This document shows positions 8,675-17,296 of a stretch of 64,000 bases of DNA, piece after piece. Within the stretch, counting starts at the first letter, position 1. The number at the start of each line of letters is the position of its first letter. Source of the stretch: Streptomyces luomodiensis (GTDB lineage: Bacteria > Actinomycetota > Actinomycetes > Streptomycetales > Streptomycetaceae); NCBI RefSeq assembly GCF_031679605.1, contig NZ_CP117522.1, positions 1,736,001 to 1,800,000 of the forward strand, given 5' to 3'. The notes beneath the pieces were generated by a model, which did no database searches, was not told the origin of the DNA, and saw only the letters and a program-made list of their open reading frames with translations. The position numbers were made by a program, and so were the translations under genes.

Positions 8675-8680
8675 AGGCGA

Positions 8681-9487
8681 TCACGAGACCCGCTGCGACC
8701 CGGACGCGGACGCGAGGCTGTCGCGGTGGCGGGCGAGGAACGCGCGCAGGCGTGCCGTGCGCGGGCTGGTCAGCATGGCGTCGGGCGGCCCGCTCTCCAC
8801 GATGCGTCCGGCCTCCATGAAGACGCACCGGTCGGCGACCTCGCGGGCGAAGGCGATCTCATGGGTCACCACGACCATGGTCATGCCCTCGGCGGCCAGT
8901 CCCCGCATCACGCCGAGCACCTCGTCGACCAGTTCGGGGTCCAGGGCGCTGGTGGGCTCGTCGAAGAGCATGACGCGGGGCCGGGCCGCGACGGCCCGCG
9001 CGATCGCGACCCGCTGCTGCTGACCGCCGGAGAGCTGGCGCGGGTAGTGGTGTGCGCGGTCGGCGAGGCCGACGCGGCGGAGCAGTTCCCGCGCCTCGGC
9101 CTCGGCCTCGGCCTTCGCCCGGCCGTGTACCCGGACCGGGGCCTCGGTGATGTTGCGCAACACCGTGAAGTGCGGGATGAGCTGGAACTGCTGGAACACC
9201 ATGCTCATCCGGCCGCGCTGGGCGGCCACCCGGCGTGCGCTCATCGGCCGCAGGGTGCCGCGGCGCCGTTCGTACCCCAGCAGCTCGTCGTCCAGGTAGA
9301 TCGCCCCGGCGTCGATGGTCTCCAGTTGGTGCACGCAGCGGATCAGCGTCGACTTCCCGGACCCCGAGGGGCCGATCACCACGACGACCTCTCCCTCGGC
9401 GACGTCGAGGTCCACGCCGTCGAGGGCGGTGTGGTCGGCGAAGTTTTTGCGTATTCCCCGCACACGCAGGGCTGGTTCACCGGTCAT
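8681..9487 (-). CDS. Amino-acid-type ABC transporter ATP-binding protein
   Basis: This 268-residue ATPase has Walker [10 protein letters not shown] (about 36-44), the Q-loop [16 protein letters not shown], signature [14 protein letters not shown], Walker [15 protein letters not shown] and the switch [10 protein letters not shown]. It follows the GlnQ/HisP pattern of polar amino-acid importers. The start overlaps the permease stop by 4 bp. The operon order is binding protein, permease, ATPase on the minus strand. The substrate may be an amino acid or opine-like compound. Confidence 0.92.
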   Translation of the reverse strand: MTGEPALRVRGIRKNFADHTALDGVDLDVAEGEVVVVIGPSGSGKSTLIRCVHQLETIDAGAIYLDDELLGYERRRGTLRPMSARRVAAQRGRMSMVFQQFQLIPHFTVLRNITEAPVRVHGRAKAEAEAEARELLRRVGLADRAHHYPRQLSGGQQQRVAIARAVAARPRVMLFDEPTSALDPELVDEVLGVMRGLAAEGMTMVVVTHEIAFAREVADRCVFMEAGRIVESGPPDAMLTSPRTARLRAFLARHRDSLASASGSQRVS

Positions 9488-10407
9488 GCGGATGCTCCGT
9501 CAGAGGTGGGCGTCGAGCGGCGGCTCCGGCCACCGGTGGTGTGGCCGCGGGAGAAGTGGCGTTCGAGCGAGCGCTGTCCGACCGTGAAGAGGGTGACCAC
9601 GGCCATGTACCACAGGCAGGCCACGATGAGCAGGGGAACGATCTGGTAGGTGCGGTTGTAGATGACCTGGACCGAATGCAGCAGGTCGGCCATGGCGATC
9701 ACCGACACCAGCGCGGTGCCCTTGAGCACGCTGATGAACTGGGAGCCGCCCGGCGGGATGATCACGCGCATCGCCTGGGGCAGCACCACCCGGAAGAACG
9801 TCTGCCCCGGTGTGAATCCCATCGCGCGGGCGGCGTCCCGCTGCCCGGGGTCCACTCCCAGCAGGCCGCCCCGGATGATCTCGGCCATGTACGCCGACTC
9901 CACGAGCGACAGACCGATCACGGCGGCCGTCACCGGCGTGATCAGCTGGTTGGCGTCCCACGAGGCGAAGGTAGGACCGAACGGGACGCCGATCGAGATC
10001 CGGGGCAGCAGATAGGCCAGGTTGAACCAGAAGATGAGCTGCACCAGCGGCGGGATGCCGCGGAAGACGCCGATGTAGAGCGTGGCGGCCCAACGGGCCG
10101 GAGCGAAGTCGGACATCTGCGCCGCCGCGAGCAGCGCTCCGACCACCGCGCCGATGGCGGTGGCGGCGACGGCGAGCCACACCGTGGTGCCCAGGCCGGA
10201 GAGCACCGAGGGGTCGAAGAGGTACTCCGCGACCACGTCCCACTCGAAACGCGGGTTGGTCACCAGGAACCGGACGAGCAGCAGGGCGACGAGGGCCAGC
10301 GCGAGGCCGGCCACCCACCGCCACGGCCGCACCCGCCTGGCCGCCCGAGCGACGTCGTCGGCCGCCACCTCGAGGGGGCTGGTTGTCTTAGAAGTTGCTC
10401 CGGCCAC
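9484..10407 (-). CDS. Amino-acid-type ABC transporter permease
   Basis: This 307-residue HisM/GlnP-type permease starts at GTG 10407, three bases after the binding-protein stop. It has an N-terminal membrane segment ([17 protein letters not shown]), the [20 protein letters not shown] segment, and the EAA-type loop [27 protein letters not shown] that contacts the ATPase. A single permease probably forms a homodimer with the neighbouring ATPase. Confidence 0.92.
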   Translation of the reverse strand: MAGATSKTTSPLEVAADDVARAARRVRPWRWVAGLALALVALLLVRFLVTNPRFEWDVVAEYLFDPSVLSGLGTTVWLAVAATAIGAVVGALLAAAQMSDFAPARWAATLYIGVFRGIPPLVQLIFWFNLAYLLPRISIGVPFGPTFASWDANQLITPVTAAVIGLSLVESAYMAEIIRGGLLGVDPGQRDAARAMGFTPGQTFFRVVLPQAMRVIIPPGGSQFISVLKGTALVSVIAMADLLHSVQVIYNRTYQIVPLLIVACLWYMAVVTLFTVGQRSLERHFSRGHTTGGRSRRSTPTSDGASA

Positions 10408-10410
10408 GGT

Positions 10411-11334
10411 TCAGCTCTCTTCGCCGGCGATGTTGAGGACGGGCTGGTCGACCATCACGTCCGTCAGGCCCCAGCGCTTCATGATGCGCCGGTACTCGCC
10501 GCGGTCGAAGAGGCGCTGGAACGCCTTCTGGAGCACCGGGCCGAGTCCGCTGTCCTTGGGCACGAGCAGGGCGAGATGGTCGGCCGTGGCGCCCTGCTCC
10601 TCGGTCTGTGAGACGTAGCCGTACGTGTCCGGCTGGGCCTTGGTCACATCGAGGGCCGCGGCCTGGGTCATCCCGGCGGCGTCGGCGCGGCCGGACCGCG
10701 CGGCCAGCAGCGTGGCGTTGGTGTCGTCGAGCCCGATCGACCGCGCGGCACGCTTGCCGTGGCCGGTGCAGTAGCGGGACAGCTTGGCCAGCTGGCCCTC
10801 CACGACGCTCGCCTTGACCACGGCGACCCGCTTGCCGCACAGATCCGCGGCCGAGGAGACGTGTGCGTCCGAGTCCTTCGGCACGACGTAGGACGTGCGG
10901 CTGGTCATCCAGGTGATGGTGTCGAACTGGCGCTCACGCTCGGCGGTGGCCTCCACGGGTCCGTTGAAGGCGTTGTAGCGCCCGCTGAGCATGCCCTGGA
11001 GGGCCGCCGGAAGGTTGCTGACGATCTTGACCTCGGTGCGTACCCCGAGCACCTGGCCGAGCGCGACCTGGAGGTCCCTGTCGATACCGGTGACGGAGCC
11101 GTCGGCCTGGACCGAGCGGTAGGGCGGATGGGAGTCACCCGCGAACGCGAGCACACCGGAGTCCTTGACGGACTTCGGCAGGGCGTTGTGCAGTGCGGGT
11201 GCCGCGGCGAGGGACGGCGAGGCGCCGCTCGTCTGGTCCGACGCACCGCAACCGGTGAGGGCCGGTGCGAGGAGGAGGGTGGTGGCGAGCGTGCCGTAGA
11301 GGTTCCGCCGTGGTCGGCGGTGGGAATTACGCAT
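10411..11334 (-). CDS. Amino-acid-type ABC transporter substrate-binding lipoprotein
   Basis: This 307-residue SBP_bac_3-type protein has a lipobox ALTGC with Cys29. The mature domain includes GVLAFAGDSHPPYRSVQADGSVTGIDRDLQVALGQVLG, the hallmark ligand-binding start of family 3 binding proteins, and AKLSRYCTGHGKRAARSIGLDDTNATLLAARSGRADA. It delivers the ligand to the adjacent permease and ATPase at the membrane. It is divergent from a PaaX-family regulator with 151 bp between starts, so that regulator may control the importer. Confidence 0.9.
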   Translation of the reverse strand: MRNSHRRPRRNLYGTLATTLLLAPALTGCGASDQTSGASPSLAAAPALHNALPKSVKDSGVLAFAGDSHPPYRSVQADGSVTGIDRDLQVALGQVLGVRTEVKIVSNLPAALQGMLSGRYNAFNGPVEATAERERQFDTITWMTSRTSYVVPKDSDAHVSSAADLCGKRVAVVKASVVEGQLAKLSRYCTGHGKRAARSIGLDDTNATLLAARSGRADAAGMTQAAALDVTKAQPDTYGYVSQTEEQGATADHLALLVPKDSGLGPVLQKAFQRLFDRGEYRRIMKRWGLTDVMVDQPVLNIAGEES

Positions 11335-11485
11335 GGCGGTGTTACCCCTTGCATTGGGTTCAGTGCCTGCATAGTTGTCGCAATCAGTGCCGAGCGTCGC
11401 ATGAGGTGTCGCCTATAGCAAGGCTCGTGCGATACTTCCGTACGCTGCTCGGAGCGCGACGCCGACCGACGGAACATGAGGTGCC

Positions 11486-12493
11486 ATGGCGAAGGACCGA
11501 CCGCGGGCCGAACTGCCCCGGGCCCAGAACGGGGCGGAGCCGCAACTCCTGCTGACCTCGCTGCTGGGCGACTTCTGGTACTGGCGCGACGAACATATCC
11601 CCGCCATGGCGCTGGTCAAGCTGCTCGCCGAGTTCGATGTGAGCTCCGACGGCGCCAGGGCGGCGATGCGCCGGCTCGTCGCCCGCGGGCTGCTGGACAC
11701 CTCGCGCAGCGGACGGACCACGGCGTACGGAATCCCGGCGCGGACCTCCGAGGTGATCGTCGAACGCACGCACCGGATGCTGACGTTCGGCGCCTCCGCA
11801 CCGGAGTGGGACGGACAGTGGACGGTCGTCGCGTTTTCTGTCCCCGAACAGGACCGCAGTCTGCGCACCACCCTCCGGTCGCGCCTGCGGGTGCTGCGGT
11901 TCGCCGCGCTGTACGACGGCGTATGGGTCTCCCCGCACGACCTCGGCACGGAGGCACGGCGCCTGCTGGGGGAACTCGGCATCGACAGCGCGACCGTGCT
12001 GCGGTGCACCGCGGTGCCCGGCGGGCCGAAGGGGGGCGACCCCGCGTCGGCGTTCGACCTGACACCGCTGGCGGACGGCTACCGCGACTTCGCCGAGCGG
12101 TACGAGCCGCTGCTCGACAGCCTCGACGCGGGCCTCATCAGCCCGGCGGAGGCGCTGCGCACCCGCACCGAACTGCGCGTCGCCTGGCGGAGCTTCCCGG
12201 AGACCGACCCGGACCTCCCGGCCGAACTGCTGCCGTCCGCCTGGGACCGCCCCCGGGCGCAGCGGGTCTTCGTCCAGATCTACGACCGGCTGGGGCCACT
12301 CGCCGAGGTCCGGTTCCGGCAGATCCTCGCCACCGTCGCACCCGAGCTGGCCGAGCTGGTGTCGCACCACGACTCCGCCGCGATCGCCGCGCTGTACGCC
12401 TCGCTGGGCGACCGCAGGGCGCACGGCGACACCCCGTTCGAGCAGGCGACGCAGGCGCGCAGGCTGGCCGAGGCCGCCCACGCGAAGCGGTGA
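11486..12493 (+). CDS. PaaX-family transcriptional regulator (first copy)
   Basis: This 335-residue protein shows the PaaX pattern: an N-terminal winged helix (LLLTSLLGDFWYWRDEHIPAMALVKLLAEFDVSSDGARAAMRRLVARGLL), the central motif WDGQWTVVAFSVPEQDRSLRTTLRSRLRVLRFAALYDGVWVSP, and the C-terminal PaaX domain with FPETDPDLPAELLP. The founding member represses phenylacetyl-CoA catabolism with phenylacetyl-CoA as inducer. No paa catabolic genes are in the window; the nearest targets are the divergent ABC importer and the acyl-CoA locus that starts at 13.8 kb. A second PaaX-type gene faces it at 12647-13579. Confidence 0.9.
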   Translation: MAKDRPRAELPRAQNGAEPQLLLTSLLGDFWYWRDEHIPAMALVKLLAEFDVSSDGARAAMRRLVARGLLDTSRSGRTTAYGIPARTSEVIVERTHRMLTFGASAPEWDGQWTVVAFSVPEQDRSLRTTLRSRLRVLRFAALYDGVWVSPHDLGTEARRLLGELGIDSATVLRCTAVPGGPKGGDPASAFDLTPLADGYRDFAERYEPLLDSLDAGLISPAEALRTRTELRVAWRSFPETDPDLPAELLPSAWDRPRAQRVFVQIYDRLGPLAEVRFRQILATVAPELAELVSHHDSAAIAALYASLGDRRAHGDTPFEQATQARRLAEAAHAKR

Positions 12494-12646
12494 GCCCGCG
12501 GCCGCGGTGAGCCCGCCGCCCGCGGGGTGCCGTCGCGTGTGGTGATCCGCCGTCCGCGGTGAGCCCGCGGCCCGCGGGGTGCCGTCGTCCGCGCGATGCC
12601 GTCGTCCGCGGGTGGGAGCGTCGTCCGCGGGTGGGGGCACGGCGCG
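12494..12646. repeat. GC-rich degenerate repeats between the two PaaX genes
   Basis: This spacer repeats blocks such as GTGAGCCCGC, GCCCGCGGGGTGCCGTCG and GTCGTCCGCGGGTGGG two or three times with small changes. Unit length is irregular, so it is not a CRISPR. It separates two convergent paralogous regulators, and its hairpin potential may serve transcription termination. Confidence 0.55.
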
Positions 12647-13579
12647 TCAGTCCGAGCCGTCGAGCATCTCCTGGACGGACTGGAACCGGGCCCGGTCCGC
12701 CGCCGCTCCGTCATGGACCCCCATGAGCTGCTTGACCCGGGCCTCGGCGAGCGGCCCCAGCGCGTTGTACGCCCGCGCGAACAACGCGCACGCCCGGTCG
12801 CGGGGCCAGCCCGGCGGCATCCGGTGGCTGGGGAGTCCCGGGTCCATCCCGGGAAACCGCCGGTAGGTGTCCATCAGGCGGGTTCTCGCCACCAGCGCCT
12901 GACGCGGGCTCACCCGGCCCGCGCGCACGGCCTCCAGCAGGGCTTCCGTCTCCTCGACGAAGGACGTGTACACGGCCGCGAGGCCCCGCAGGTCCCAGGC
13001 GGCCAGCGGGGACCGGTCGAGCTCCGGCTCGCTGGTGCCGGTGAAGACCGTGGCCGAGGCGATGTCCAGGTCCGCGAGCAGGGCCACCGTGTCCTCGGGC
13101 CTGGCCGACGCGGAGACCCACACCGCGTCGTACAGCGGGGCGAATCCGCACCACCGCAGCCGGGACCTCAGCAGATGCCGGCTCTCCCGCCGGCTCTCCG
13201 GAACGGAGAAGGCGACCACGGTCCACGTGCCGTCCCATTCCACGGGCGTACCGAACGCCGCGATGCGCCGGGCCCCGTCCGCCACCCGCTCCGCCACCGA
13301 TCCGACCAGCCGGTAGTACGTGCGGCGGCCCGCCTTGCGGGTGTCGACGAGCCGGCGGCGGCGCAGCCGGTTCAGCGCGGCGCGGGCGCTCGACCGGCTG
13401 ATCCCGAACTCGGCCAGCAGGTCGATGAGACCGGCCGAGGGGAGGTCGCCGTCCTGCCGGAGCCAGTAGTCGCCGAGCAGGGTGACCAGAAGGTGCTGAG
13501 GTGATGGACCACCCTGCGTACGCGGCATCGTGGGCTCGCCGGACACCGCTGGGCCACCTGATCGCGTCTGCACGTTCAC
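12647..13579 (-). CDS. PaaX-family transcriptional regulator (second copy)
   Basis: This 310-residue paralogue of the protein at 11486-12493 shares LLVTLLGDYWLRQDGDLPSAGLIDLLAEFGISRSSARAALNRLRRRRLV, VEWDGTWTVVAFSVPESRRESRHLLRSRLRWCGFAPLYDAVWVS and FPGMDPGLPSHRMPPGW. The start is uncertain: GTG 13579, GTG 13546 and ATG 13528 are in frame and none has a strong RBS. It is divergent from the CapA-led operon at 13789, so it is a candidate regulator of that acyl-CoA operon, with an aryl- or acyl-CoA as plausible ligand (inference from the family). Confidence 0.88.
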   Translation of the reverse strand: MNVQTRSGGPAVSGEPTMPRTQGGPSPQHLLVTLLGDYWLRQDGDLPSAGLIDLLAEFGISRSSARAALNRLRRRRLVDTRKAGRRTYYRLVGSVAERVADGARRIAAFGTPVEWDGTWTVVAFSVPESRRESRHLLRSRLRWCGFAPLYDAVWVSASARPEDTVALLADLDIASATVFTGTSEPELDRSPLAAWDLRGLAAVYTSFVEETEALLEAVRAGRVSPRQALVARTRLMDTYRRFPGMDPGLPSHRMPPGWPRDRACALFARAYNALGPLAEARVKQLMGVHDGAAADRARFQSVQEMLDGSD

Positions 13580-13768
13580 ACCCCAACACTAGGCGGCACT
13601 TTCCCTATTGGTCGTCGTGCCATCTGAAGCCGATGATGGCGATGTCTCCTGGTCACGTCAATGTCAACCGAACGACACTGACCAGCGTTTTGACCGCTCT
13701 GGCGCGGGTCGATAGGCGTCAGTTGTATTGACGGTCGTCATCGCAGACGTATAACTTCGCTGCGCGTC

Positions 13769-13786
13769 CAGGAGAAAGGACTCCTG
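13769..13786 (+). promoter_or_regulatory. Hairpin enclosing the ribosome binding site of the CapA-like gene
   Basis: CAGGAG and CTCCTG are perfect 6-bp arms around the loop AAAGGA, ending two bases before the ATG at 13789. The Shine-Dalgarno-like purines lie in the loop and left arm, so folding could limit translation of the operon leader. This may be chance. Confidence 0.35.
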
Positions 13787-13788
13787 TT

Positions 13789-14919
13789 ATGACCACCATC
13801 CTCGCCGTCGGCGACATCATCCTCGACGAGCCCGAACCGGACTCCTTCTTCGAGCCGAGCCGCCGCACCCTGCTCAGCGGCGACGCCGTCATCGGCCATG
13901 TGGAGGTACCGCACTCGACCACCACCGTCAGCAGCAGCACGGACGTGCCGGCACCGCCGGCCGATCCGGCCGCGCTGGGCGCCCTGTCCCGGGCCGGGTT
14001 CTCCGTGGTGACGCTGGCCGGCAACCACATCGCCGACGCCGGTCCGGACGGTGTGCTCGACACGATCCGGCACGCCCGCGACCACCGGCTGAAGACCGTC
14101 GGGGCCGGCGCGTCACTGGCCGAGGCCCGGCGTCCGGCCGTGGTGCGGGCCGGTGACCGCACGGTGGCCGTGCTGAGTTACAACTGCGTCGGCCCGAAGG
14201 AGAGCTGGGCCACCTCCGCCAAACCGGGCTGCGCCTACCTCCACGTCCTGACCCACTACGAGCTGGACCACGCCAGCCCGGGAGGTCCCCCGAAGGTCTA
14301 CACCTTCGCCGATCCCGACAGTCTCCGGCTGATGCACGACGACATCGCCGCCGCCCGGCGCGACGCCGACGTCGTGGTGGTCGCCCTGCACAAGGGGGTC
14401 GGCCATACGCCGGCGCTGCTGGCCATGTACGAACAGCCGGTCGCGCGGGCCGCGATCGACGCCGGCGCGGACGCCGTCGTCGCCCACCACGCGCACATCA
14501 TGCGCGGGATCGAGATCTACCGGGGCCGGCCGATCTACCACGGGCTGGGGAACTTCGTGACGGTCACCCGTGCCCTCACCCCCGAGGACAACGACAGCCC
14601 CGAGCGCCGGGAATGGGCGCGGCGCCGCGTCGAACTCTACGGATTCGCCCCCGACCCGGACATGCCGTACTACCCGTTCCACCCCGAGTCCCGGAACACC
14701 GTCATCGCCGCCGTCGACGTCGACGGCGAGGAGGTCACGGCGGGGCTCGTGCCGTGCCGGATCGACGACAAGGGCCGCCCCACCCCGGTGTCCCGCGCCG
14801 AAGGCGGCGAGGAGGTCGTCGACTATGTGCGCGCCATCAGCCGCCGGGCCGGTCTGCGCACCCGGTTCGACTGGCGGGACGACAACCTGGTGACCATCAC
14901 CCCGGAAGGACAGCCGTGA
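13789..14919 (+). CDS. CapA-family metallophosphatase-like protein, cytoplasmic
   Basis: This 376-residue protein has CapA/PgsA-family motifs: LAVGDIILDE at the start, VTLAGNHIADAG, VALHKGVGHT, ADAVVAHHAHIMRGIEIYRGRPIYHGLGNF. These are the metal-ligand positions of the calcineurin-like fold. CapA proteins are known from poly-gamma-glutamate capsule synthesis, yet this one has no signal peptide or membrane anchor. It is translationally coupled (GTGA overlap) to a CoA-transferase and two dehydratase-like subunits, which suggests a catabolic role, perhaps hydrolysis of an amide, ester or phosphate before CoA transfer. That role is inference only. Confidence 0.82.
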   Translation: MTTILAVGDIILDEPEPDSFFEPSRRTLLSGDAVIGHVEVPHSTTTVSSSTDVPAPPADPAALGALSRAGFSVVTLAGNHIADAGPDGVLDTIRHARDHRLKTVGAGASLAEARRPAVVRAGDRTVAVLSYNCVGPKESWATSAKPGCAYLHVLTHYELDHASPGGPPKVYTFADPDSLRLMHDDIAAARRDADVVVVALHKGVGHTPALLAMYEQPVARAAIDAGADAVVAHHAHIMRGIEIYRGRPIYHGLGNFVTVTRALTPEDNDSPERREWARRRVELYGFAPDPDMPYYPFHPESRNTVIAAVDVDGEEVTAGLVPCRIDDKGRPTPVSRAEGGEEVVDYVRAISRRAGLRTRFDWRDDNLVTITPEGQP

Positions 14920-16172
14920 CCGACGAACCGCGACCGGACGACGCACCGAACCGCCCCCTCGCGGGAACCGTGGTGCTGGATCTGACCACCGCGCTGGCCG
15001 GCCCCTACGCCACGCTGCTGCTCGGCGGCCTCGGCGCGACCGTCGTCAAGGTCGAGAACCCCAGGACGGGCGGCGACAGCTCGCGCAACAACTCCCCCTA
15101 CTTCGGACGTGCCGGACTGAGCGTCACCCGCGCCGCCGAGACGGACATGTCCGTGTCCACGATGGGCCGCAGCCGGAACAAGAAGAGCATCACCCTGGAC
15201 CTCAAGCACGAGCGCGGGCGGGAGACCTTTCTGCGGCTGGCCCGCAACGTCGACATCGTCGTGGAGAACTACGCGGCGGGCACGGCCGACCGGCTCGGCA
15301 TCGGCTACGCCGACGTACGGGCCGTCAACCCGTCGATCATCTTCACCTCGATCAGCGGGTTCGGCGCCGACGGCGGATCGGGCAAGGCGATGGACTCCAT
15401 CGTCCAGGCGATGAGCGGCGTCATGTACTCCGCGGGCGAGCCGGGCGCCGAACCGATCCGGTTCGGCCTGCCGGTGGGCGATCTGCTCGCGCCGCTGTAC
15501 GCGGTCATCGGCACCCTGGCGGCCAAGGTCCAGCGCGACCGCGGCGGAGTCGGCCAGCACGTGGACGTCTCCATGCTCGGCGCGCTGACCTCCCTGCTGT
15601 CCACCGAACCCTTCGACGCCTTCGCCCGGGTCGGCCTGCCGCTGCGGACCGGTAACGCGGTGCCCCGGCTGGCGCCGTTCGGCATCTTCCCGGCCAAGGA
15701 CGGATTCATCGCGCTGTGCGGGCCGACGGACACCTTCGCCCGCGGGGTGTTCCGTGCCATGGGGCAGCCGGAGCTCATCGACAGCGACCGGTTCGCCACC
15801 CGCGACCAGCGGGTGCGCCACGCGGACGCCCTGCACGACCTGGTCACCGCGTGGTCGCGGACCCGGCACCGGACGGACGCCGTCGCGGCCCTCACGGCCG
15901 AGGGCGTGCCCGCCGCCGAGGTGCTCGAACCGGCGGACGCCCTGCGCAACCCCGCGGTCCTGCGGCGCGGGGAAGTGGTGGAACTGTCCCACCCCGAGCA
16001 CGGCTCCACCGGGCTGATGGGGCCGGGCGTGCCGATCCGCTTCTCGCACGCCGACGCCCGGCTCGACCAGCCCGCCCCGCATCTGGGGGAGCACACCGCG
16101 GAGCTGCTGGACACGATCGGCGGTCTGACCCCCGAGGAGATAGCGGAGCTGCGCCGGGCGGGTGTGGTGTGA
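14916..16172 (+). CDS. CaiB/BaiF-type (class III) CoA-transferase, first copy
   Basis: This 418-residue protein starts at GTG 14916, overlapping the CapA stop. Class III features are GTVVLDLTTALAGPYATLLLGGLGATVVKVENP near the N-terminus, KSITLDLKHERGRETFLRLARNVDIVVENYAAGTADRLGIGY, and LPVGDLLAPLYAVIGTLAA, whose Asp aligns with the catalytic Asp of formyl-CoA transferase. The reaction moves CoA from one acyl group to another through an aspartyl-CoA anhydride. It lies immediately before two 2-hydroxyacyl-CoA dehydratase-like subunits, the order seen in anaerobic 2-hydroxyacid pathways (CoA transfer, then dehydration). Confidence 0.92.
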   Translation: MTDEPRPDDAPNRPLAGTVVLDLTTALAGPYATLLLGGLGATVVKVENPRTGGDSSRNNSPYFGRAGLSVTRAAETDMSVSTMGRSRNKKSITLDLKHERGRETFLRLARNVDIVVENYAAGTADRLGIGYADVRAVNPSIIFTSISGFGADGGSGKAMDSIVQAMSGVMYSAGEPGAEPIRFGLPVGDLLAPLYAVIGTLAAKVQRDRGGVGQHVDVSMLGALTSLLSTEPFDAFARVGLPLRTGNAVPRLAPFGIFPAKDGFIALCGPTDTFARGVFRAMGQPELIDSDRFATRDQRVRHADALHDLVTAWSRTRHRTDAVAALTAEGVPAAEVLEPADALRNPAVLRRGEVVELSHPEHGSTGLMGPGVPIRFSHADARLDQPAPHLGEHTAELLDTIGGLTPEEIAELRRAGVV

Positions 16173-17296
16173 ACGCCACCGACACCGCGGCGCACCGGGC
16201 GCGGGCGGCGCTGGGCGCCGCGAGCGAGGACCGGGGGCTGCACGCCCGCCGGTCGGCGGCCGAGGGCCGCCCGGTGGTCGGCTACGTGGGCGCCGATGTC
16301 CCGGTCGAGCTGATCACCGCCGCCGGGGCCCTCCCGGTCCGCCTCGCCGGCGACCCGGGGCGGGACACCGCGCTCGCCCGCCGCTACCTCGACGGTGCCG
16401 TGGACCCGCAGGTGGTGAGCGTCCTCGCGGCCATCCTGGCACCGGGCGACCGCGACCCGCGGCCGGACCTCGTCGTGATCTCCCACGACTGCGACGCCTC
16501 GGTCCAGCTCTTCTACACCCTGCGGGAGCTGCGGCGCATCGGGCGGGAGACGTTCCCCCCGGTCCACTTCGTCGACATCCTGCACCTGCCGGGCGACGCC
16601 ACACGCGCGTACAACCTCGGCCGGCTGCGCCGCTTCGCGGACCAGCTGGCCGCCTGGCGCGGCCGCGCCATCAGCGCGGCCGAACTGGAGCAGGCCGTCG
16701 CCGACCACAACGCCGCCCGCGCCGCCCGCCGCCAGCTGGCCCGCCACCGCGCCGCACGGCTGCCGGGAGCCGAGGCCCTGCGCTGGTACGCGGCCCAGAC
16801 CGCCATGCCACCGCGGCTGTACGCGCGGACGCTGGCCGACGCCCTGTCCGGCGGCACCGCCGCACCGGCCGGGCGGCCGCTGTTCGTCTCCGGCAGCACC
16901 CACGACGTCGCCGACGTCTACCGGGCGCTGGAGCACAACGGCTGGCACGTGGTCGGCGACAGCCACGACTGGGGCGACGGCGGCAACCAGCCCGCGGTCG
17001 CCGTACCGACCCTGAGCGGCCTCGCGGACCACTACACCCGCCAGGCGCTGTCGACGGCGGCGCGCTCCGCGCGCCGGGCGACGGAGCTGGTCCGCGACCG
17101 GGTGCGGGAAACCGGCGCCGGGTACGTCCTGTGCTACTGCCGACGCCACGACGACGCGCACCGCCTGGACCAGCCCGCGCAGGCGGCCGCGGCCGGGGTG
17201 CCCGCCGCGCTGCTGCGCGACCAGCCCTACGGCTCGGTCGACCTCGCGGATCTCGAACGGCAGACAGGTCAGCGAAGCGCGGGAGTGGCCCCATGA
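16169..17296 (+). CDS. 2-hydroxyacyl-CoA dehydratase-like subunit (HgdB/BcrC family), first
   Basis: This 375-residue protein starts at GTG 16169 (GTGA overlap). Family landmarks are RPVVGYVGADVPVELITAAGALPVRL, DLVVISHDCDASVQLFYTLRELRR with Cys108, VHFVDILHLP, a helical insert, GSTHDVADVYRALEHNGWHVVGDSHDWG, and GYVLCYCRRHDDAHRLDQP with Cys322/Cys324. In characterised enzymes three cysteines per subunit bind an O2-sensitive iron-sulfur cluster, and an ATP-driven activator supplies the electron. Here the expected first cysteine (in the segment corresponding to YLDGAVDPQVVSVL) appears to be absent. No activator gene is visible. Dehydration of a 2-hydroxyacyl-CoA is therefore possible but unproven. 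Confidence 0.8.
   Translation: MNATDTAAHRARAALGAASEDRGLHARRSAAEGRPVVGYVGADVPVELITAAGALPVRLAGDPGRDTALARRYLDGAVDPQVVSVLAAILAPGDRDPRPDLVVISHDCDASVQLFYTLRELRRIGRETFPPVHFVDILHLPGDATRAYNLGRLRRFADQLAAWRGRAISAAELEQAVADHNAARAARRQLARHRAARLPGAEALRWYAAQTAMPPRLYARTLADALSGGTAAPAGRPLFVSGSTHDVADVYRALEHNGWHVVGDSHDWGDGGNQPAVAVPTLSGLADHYTRQALSTAARSARRATELVRDRVRETGAGYVLCYCRRHDDAHRLDQPAQAAAAGVPAALLRDQPYGSVDLADLERQTGQRSAGVAP

Noticed and set aside
12494..12646. Possible CRISPR or iteron array
   Set aside because: Repeat units are irregular, GC-rich and without spacers of constant length; no cas or replication genes are near.
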